Shown here: positions 60,797-64,000 of the stretch, in pieces | Layout: every line of letters starts with the position of its first letter | How positions within the stretch are numbered: position 1 is the first letter of the stretch | Assembly (NCBI GenBank): GCA_037134895.1 | Contig: JBAXLI010000009.1 | Location: forward strand, 1 to 64,000 | DNA from: CAIRDP01 sp037134895 | GTDB lineage: Bacteria; Bacteroidota; Bacteroidia; Bacteroidales; FEN-979 | Reading direction: 5' to 3' | Length of the DNA: 64,000 bases | The notes under the pieces: model-generated | Told to the model about the DNA's origin: nothing | Databases searched by the model: none | Seen by the model: only the letters and a program-made list of their open reading frames with translations | Position numbers and translations under genes: made by a program

Positions 60797-62368
60797 ATGT
60801 TTATGAAGAAATTTACAAGAATCATTATGTTAAGCGGATTTGTGCTTCCGCTTTTGCTTCTTTCACTAACCATGAAAGCACAGTTACCGGTCCAGAATCA
60901 GCTGGATACCGTAAAACAAAAAGTTTCGACCCTGAATGATAAAGTTTCAGGCGTTGAGGAAAGACTGGCAACAGCTGAAAGTGACCTTGCCAAGCTCACG
61001 AAGATCAAGATCTCGGGTTATATCCAGGCACAGTGGGTCAATAATGAAGCCTCTAATGTGTTCCCGAACAATTATTTCCAGATTCGCCGCGCAAGGATCA
61101 AATTCCAGTACGAACCGGTTAACGGAGTTGTTTTCGTACTGCAGCCCGATTTCCAGCCGGGCAATATTACAATTAAGGATGCTTACGCAAGGGCAAATGA
61201 TCCCTGGCTCAAGACCTTCTCATTATGGGCAGGTAAATTCAACCGTCCCAACTACGAAGTTGAATATTCATCCAGCAGCCGTGAAGTTCCCGAGCGTTCA
61301 CGCGTGATCAGGGCTATCTATCCCGACGAACGTGCCATCGGTGCAAAATTGGAAATTGCTCCCCCGAAGGTACCCCTCCTGGTTCAGTTCGCCGTTTTCA
61401 ACGGGAATGACGGAATTTCAATCAACAATCCCACATTTAACTATGGTACTTTAAAATGGGATAATGTTTCAACGGTTGGTCAGAACATTGATTTTGACAA
61501 TTACAAAGACCTTATGTTACGTGCCACCTATGCATTTAAACTTGGCAGATGGGGCGGACTTACCATTGGCGCTCATGGTTATTACGGACAGATCAAAGCC
61601 AATACCGTGGATGTTCTGAATTCAGACTATACATACAACAAGACCCTCAGCAGTGTTGGAAAAGGTGTTCCCAAGCAGTGGGTTGGTTTCGAAGCTCAGT
61701 TTTATGCTGATCTCTGGGGCGGACTTACTCTTAAAGGCGAATACATTTTTGGTGTGAACTCAACACCCGGTTATAACGGAAGTGCATCATTTGTAAGCCA
61801 GGTTAATGCTTACAATGCAGCAAAAGACACTCTCACTATGATCGCTCTTACTACCAAGACGGTCAATAATGCACCTGCAATCTCCAGGAATTTCAATGGT
61901 TACTATGTTTACCTCATCAAGAACATCGGAAAGAGGAACCAGGTTGCTGTTCGTTACGATTATTATAACCCGAACACTAAACTGGCAGCTGACCAGATCG
62001 GTATTGCAAACTGGAATGCCAAAACCCCCGATAAAGTTGATGCAGCAAAATTAACCTACGCTGGTTCCGCTCCGGTAATTGCAACAGGCACCCAATCTAA
62101 AACTGTTACAACGAATAAGCTTACCAGTGGAGTTAATGATATTGCTTACGGCACATGGACTTTCTCATACAGCTACTTTTTCAGCGACAACATCAAATTC
62201 ATGATCGCTTATGAAATGCCGATGAACAAGAAGGTTGGTGTTGATTCCAAGACAAACCTTGGCAACGTGATCGTTCCTTACACTGTTAACAATGTAACCA
62301 GCGCTTACGATTACAGCAACGTGATCAAGCAGAATATTCTTACAGTAAGAATGCAGGTGAAATTTTAG
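60797..62368 (+). CDS. Phosphate-selective porin (OprO/OprP family)
   Basis: About 523 aa. Signal peptide (GFVLPLLLLSLTMKA), then an N-terminal coiled coil (NQLDTVKQKVSTLNDKVSGVEERLATAESDLAKL) that may form the trimer stalk. The barrel begins with IKISGYIQAQWVNNE and includes YFQIRRARIKFQYEPVNG and WLKTFSLWAGKFNRPNYEVEYSSSSREVPERS, the segment typical of the family, and later strands such as QVAVRYDYYNPNT and KQNILTVRMQVKF with terminal Phe. It would let phosphate cross the outer membrane. It is the first gene of the pst locus. The start could also be the ATG at 60803. Confidence 0.9.
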   Translation: MFMKKFTRIIMLSGFVLPLLLLSLTMKAQLPVQNQLDTVKQKVSTLNDKVSGVEERLATAESDLAKLTKIKISGYIQAQWVNNEASNVFPNNYFQIRRARIKFQYEPVNGVVFVLQPDFQPGNITIKDAYARANDPWLKTFSLWAGKFNRPNYEVEYSSSSREVPERSRVIRAIYPDERAIGAKLEIAPPKVPLLVQFAVFNGNDGISINNPTFNYGTLKWDNVSTVGQNIDFDNYKDLMLRATYAFKLGRWGGLTIGAHGYYGQIKANTVDVLNSDYTYNKTLSSVGKGVPKQWVGFEAQFYADLWGGLTLKGEYIFGVNSTPGYNGSASFVSQVNAYNAAKDTLTMIALTTKTVNNAPAISRNFNGYYVYLIKNIGKRNQVAVRYDYYNPNTKLAADQIGIANWNAKTPDKVDAAKLTYAGSAPVIATGTQSKTVTTNKLTSGVNDIAYGTWTFSYSYFFSDNIKFMIAYEMPMNKKVGVDSKTNLGNVIVPYTVNNVTSAYDYSNVIKQNILTVRMQVKF

Positions 62369-62370
62369 TA

Positions 62371-62405
62371 ATTGGTGATTGGTAATTGGTGATTGGTGAT
62401 TGTTA
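62371..62405. repeat. Five tandem heptamers (ATTGGTG type)
   Basis: ATTGGTG, ATTGGTA, ATTGGTG, ATTGGTG and ATTGTTA in register, just after the porin stop codon and before pstS. Confidence 0.9.
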
Positions 62406-62445
62406 CCAGGCACAGAAAAATTAAAAAATACAAAAATAGAAGATT

Positions 62446-63285
62446 ATGAAAAGTTCAAGAAAATTAGCCCTGATTGCAAGTGTTGTCCTGGTGGCAATAA
62501 TTGGCTTTGCGTTCATGCCGGCTCCGAAAAAAATCACAGTCAAAGGTTCAGATACCATGGTGATCCTTGCCCAGAAATGGGCTGAGATCTATATGAAATC
62601 TCACCAGGATGTAATCATCCAGGTAACAGGTGGCGGATCGGGTACAGGTATTTCGGCCCTGATCAACGGCTCGACCGATATCTGCAATTCCAGCCGTCCG
62701 CTGAAATCATCAGAAATGGACAAGCTGAAAGATCGTTATTCATCACTTGGAGTGGAGATCCCTTGTGCCAAAGACGGTATCACCATTTTTCTGAATGAGG
62801 GTAATCCCATTTCAGAACTTTCCATCAAACAGCTTGGTGCAATTTTCAGTGGTAAGATCAGGAACTGGAAAGAAGTTGGTGGCCCCGATGCAGAGATCAG
62901 GTTATATGGTCGTGAAAACAGTTCCGGTACCTATGTATTCTTCCAGGAAAAAGTTGTAAAGGGAGATTATGCCCCGAACTGCCAGACCCTTCCGGGAACA
63001 GCTGCTGTTGTTAATGCAGTAAGCAAAGACAAGAATGGTATTGGTTACGGCGGAGCTGCTTATGCAACAGGCGTGAAGCATTGCAAAGTAAAAAAGGATG
63101 ATAAGAGTCCCGCTTACCTCGCAACAGCTGAAACCATTGCAAAAGGAGAATATCCTATCACCCGTTACCTGTATATGTATACAAGGAACAGGCCTACAGG
63201 CGATATAAAAGCTTATATTGACTGGGTTTTAAGCGCCGAAGGACAGAAGGTCGTGACAGAAGTTGGTTATTTTCCGGTTAAGTAA
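62446..63285 (+). CDS. pstS: Periplasmic phosphate-binding protein PstS
   Basis: A 279-aa solute-binding protein of the high-affinity phosphate ABC transporter. Signal segment (KLALIASVVLVAIIGFAFMP), then KITVKGSDTMVILAQKWAE and VTGGGSGTGISALINGSTDICNSSRPLK, which form the phosphate-binding loop. Further family motifs are GAIFSGKIRNWKEVGG, GRENSSGTYVFFQEKV and the end VLSAEGQKVVTEVGYFPVK. It lies between the porin and pstC genes and presumably shares the upstream Pho box. Confidence 0.95.
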   Translation: MKSSRKLALIASVVLVAIIGFAFMPAPKKITVKGSDTMVILAQKWAEIYMKSHQDVIIQVTGGGSGTGISALINGSTDICNSSRPLKSSEMDKLKDRYSSLGVEIPCAKDGITIFLNEGNPISELSIKQLGAIFSGKIRNWKEVGGPDAEIRLYGRENSSGTYVFFQEKVVKGDYAPNCQTLPGTAAVVNAVSKDKNGIGYGGAAYATGVKHCKVKKDDKSPAYLATAETIAKGEYPITRYLYMYTRNRPTGDIKAYIDWVLSAEGQKVVTEVGYFPVK

Positions 63286-63362
63286 TATTTTTGTTAGTTA
63301 ATGTGTGTTAAGCGATTGGCAGCATTGGATAAATGTTGCCTTTCGCTTTTATCAGAAAGTAC

Positions 63363-64000
63363 ATGGATACCCCTGGAGGAAAAAACAAATTTGTATTTAC
63401 CGCTGAGTCACTGAGAAAGAAATTCAGGTTTTCAGAATACTTTGCTGAGAAACTGATCACCTCTGTGGCTTTTCTCTCTATTGCAGTAATCATACTAATT
63501 TTCGTGTTTGTTTTCAGGGAGAGCCTTCCCGCATTCAGGCCGAAAGTCAAACACAATATTGAAAAGTTATCAGAAAACGCAAATAAACCTGAAAGTTACG
63601 GAAGTTCTGAAACAGCAGGCAGCGGGCAGAAACCAGAATCATATACGGGGAGTGATTCTACGGTTACCGAAACAAAACCTGGAACGGCAGCAGCAAAACC
63701 GGCAGTTAAACAGGATCAGCCTGAAGCTTACGGAATTGTCAAAGACACTGCCTTATCTTCTGACTATGTGAATCCCGACGGGGACCTTGTTTCTTCTGAA
63801 AACAGGAATGATGAAGGTTCACTGAGCAGTTTGTTTTCGAATCAGTGGTACCCTGTTTCAGAAAATCCAAGATACGGGCTTATCCCGCTTTTCATCGGCA
63901 CCTTTAAAGTTACTCTTATCGCTATGCTGTTCGCCGCACCTATCGCAATCCTTGCGGCCTTGTTTTCTTCATCTTTCGCTTCCCCCTGGCTTAGAGAATG
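63363..64000 (+). CDS. pstC: Phosphate ABC transporter permease PstC, partial (cut by window edge)
   Basis: An open frame of 212 codons from ATG 63363 to the window edge. The first helix (SVAFLSIAVIILIFVFVFRESLPAF) and the family segment WYPVSENPRYGLIPLFIGTFKVTLIAMLFAAPIAILAALFSSSFA are those of PstC. Between them is an insert of about 85 residues that normal PstC proteins lack. It is low in complexity, with KPESYG, KPESYT and QPEAYG repeats and many Ser/Thr/Glu/Asp residues, predicted to lie in the periplasm. pstA, pstB and phoU probably follow beyond the window. Confidence 0.88.
   Translation, partial: MDTPGGKNKFVFTAESLRKKFRFSEYFAEKLITSVAFLSIAVIILIFVFVFRESLPAFRPKVKHNIEKLSENANKPESYGSSETAGSGQKPESYTGSDSTVTETKPGTAAAKPAVKQDQPEAYGIVKDTALSSDYVNPDGDLVSSENRNDEGSLSSLFSNQWYPVSENPRYGLIPLFIGTFKVTLIAMLFAAPIAILAALFSSSFASPWLRE

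Overview
The window looks like a chromosomal segment of a free-living Bacteroidota bacterium, probably Bacteroidales or Marinilabiliales-like. The grounds are: at least ten promoters of the TTG-N19-22-TAnnTTTG type used by this phylum; type IX secretion (T9SS) C-terminal sorting domains; many lipoproteins and secreted proteins with Bacteroidota-typical domains (FISUMP, LruC, DUF4878, C70 protease, Asp-box propeller); a tyrosine autokinase fused to its Wzz domain; and almost no Shine-Dalgarno sequences. Base composition is moderate and even, with no prophage, transposase, CRISPR array or rRNA operon visible.

Layout. 1-4.5 kb: a 70-bp tandem repeat, then a leftward wza-wzc-cysD unit for exopolysaccharide export and sulfate activation. 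4.6-15.1 kb: mostly housekeeping genes, namely miaB and topA (divergent), an altered arginase-family protein, ruvC, a flippase-like membrane protein with a glycosyltransferase, queA-ispD, a HAD hydrolase and a CAT-anticodon tRNA with its own promoter and terminator. 15.2-31 kb: an accessory stretch of secreted proteins (Ntn-hydrolase lipoprotein, LruC lipoprotein, C70-like protease, Asp-box propeller) and a TPR histidine kinase. 31.1-38.2 kb: a hybrid histidine kinase, a CoA-acylating aldehyde dehydrogenase and a STAS protein in one unit, then a TPR-AraC regulator. 38.2-42.4 kb: leftward envelope genes (PBP4-type carboxypeptidase, DUF4878 lipoprotein, C92 amidase, FISUMP protein).

42.4-52.4 kb holds the most interesting region: a rightward eight-gene unit with no recognised pathway. 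It encodes a six-helix membrane protein, a LamG/zinc-ribbon membrane protein, a five-repeat W-rich (DUF7477-like) protein with a broken CbbX-type AAA+ domain, an outer-membrane barrel protein and four exported proteins, three with LPP20/CsgG/LpoB-like traits. Two near-identical 16-bp palindromes lie symmetrically between its promoter and a divergent promoter. A perfect 14-bp hairpin followed by seven T lies inside its second gene. Its AAA+ gene has lost both Walker motifs and has a premature stop, after which the old reading frame still runs into an ATGA overlap with the next gene.

52.4-60.7 kb: a START-domain protein, a LamG lipoprotein, a translationally coupled unknown-CHAD-copper ATPase unit and a TPR-PAS-HisKA_2 kinase. 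60.7-64 kb: a phosphate-starvation locus (OprO/P-type porin, pstS, start of pstC) headed by four tandem 11-bp repeats that look like a Bacteroidota Pho box. The pstC gene runs off the right edge.

Scattered through the window are arrays of 7-bp tandem repeats, each with its own heptamer, in intergenic positions and once running into a gene end. They resemble the heptanucleotide repeats known from cyanobacteria.
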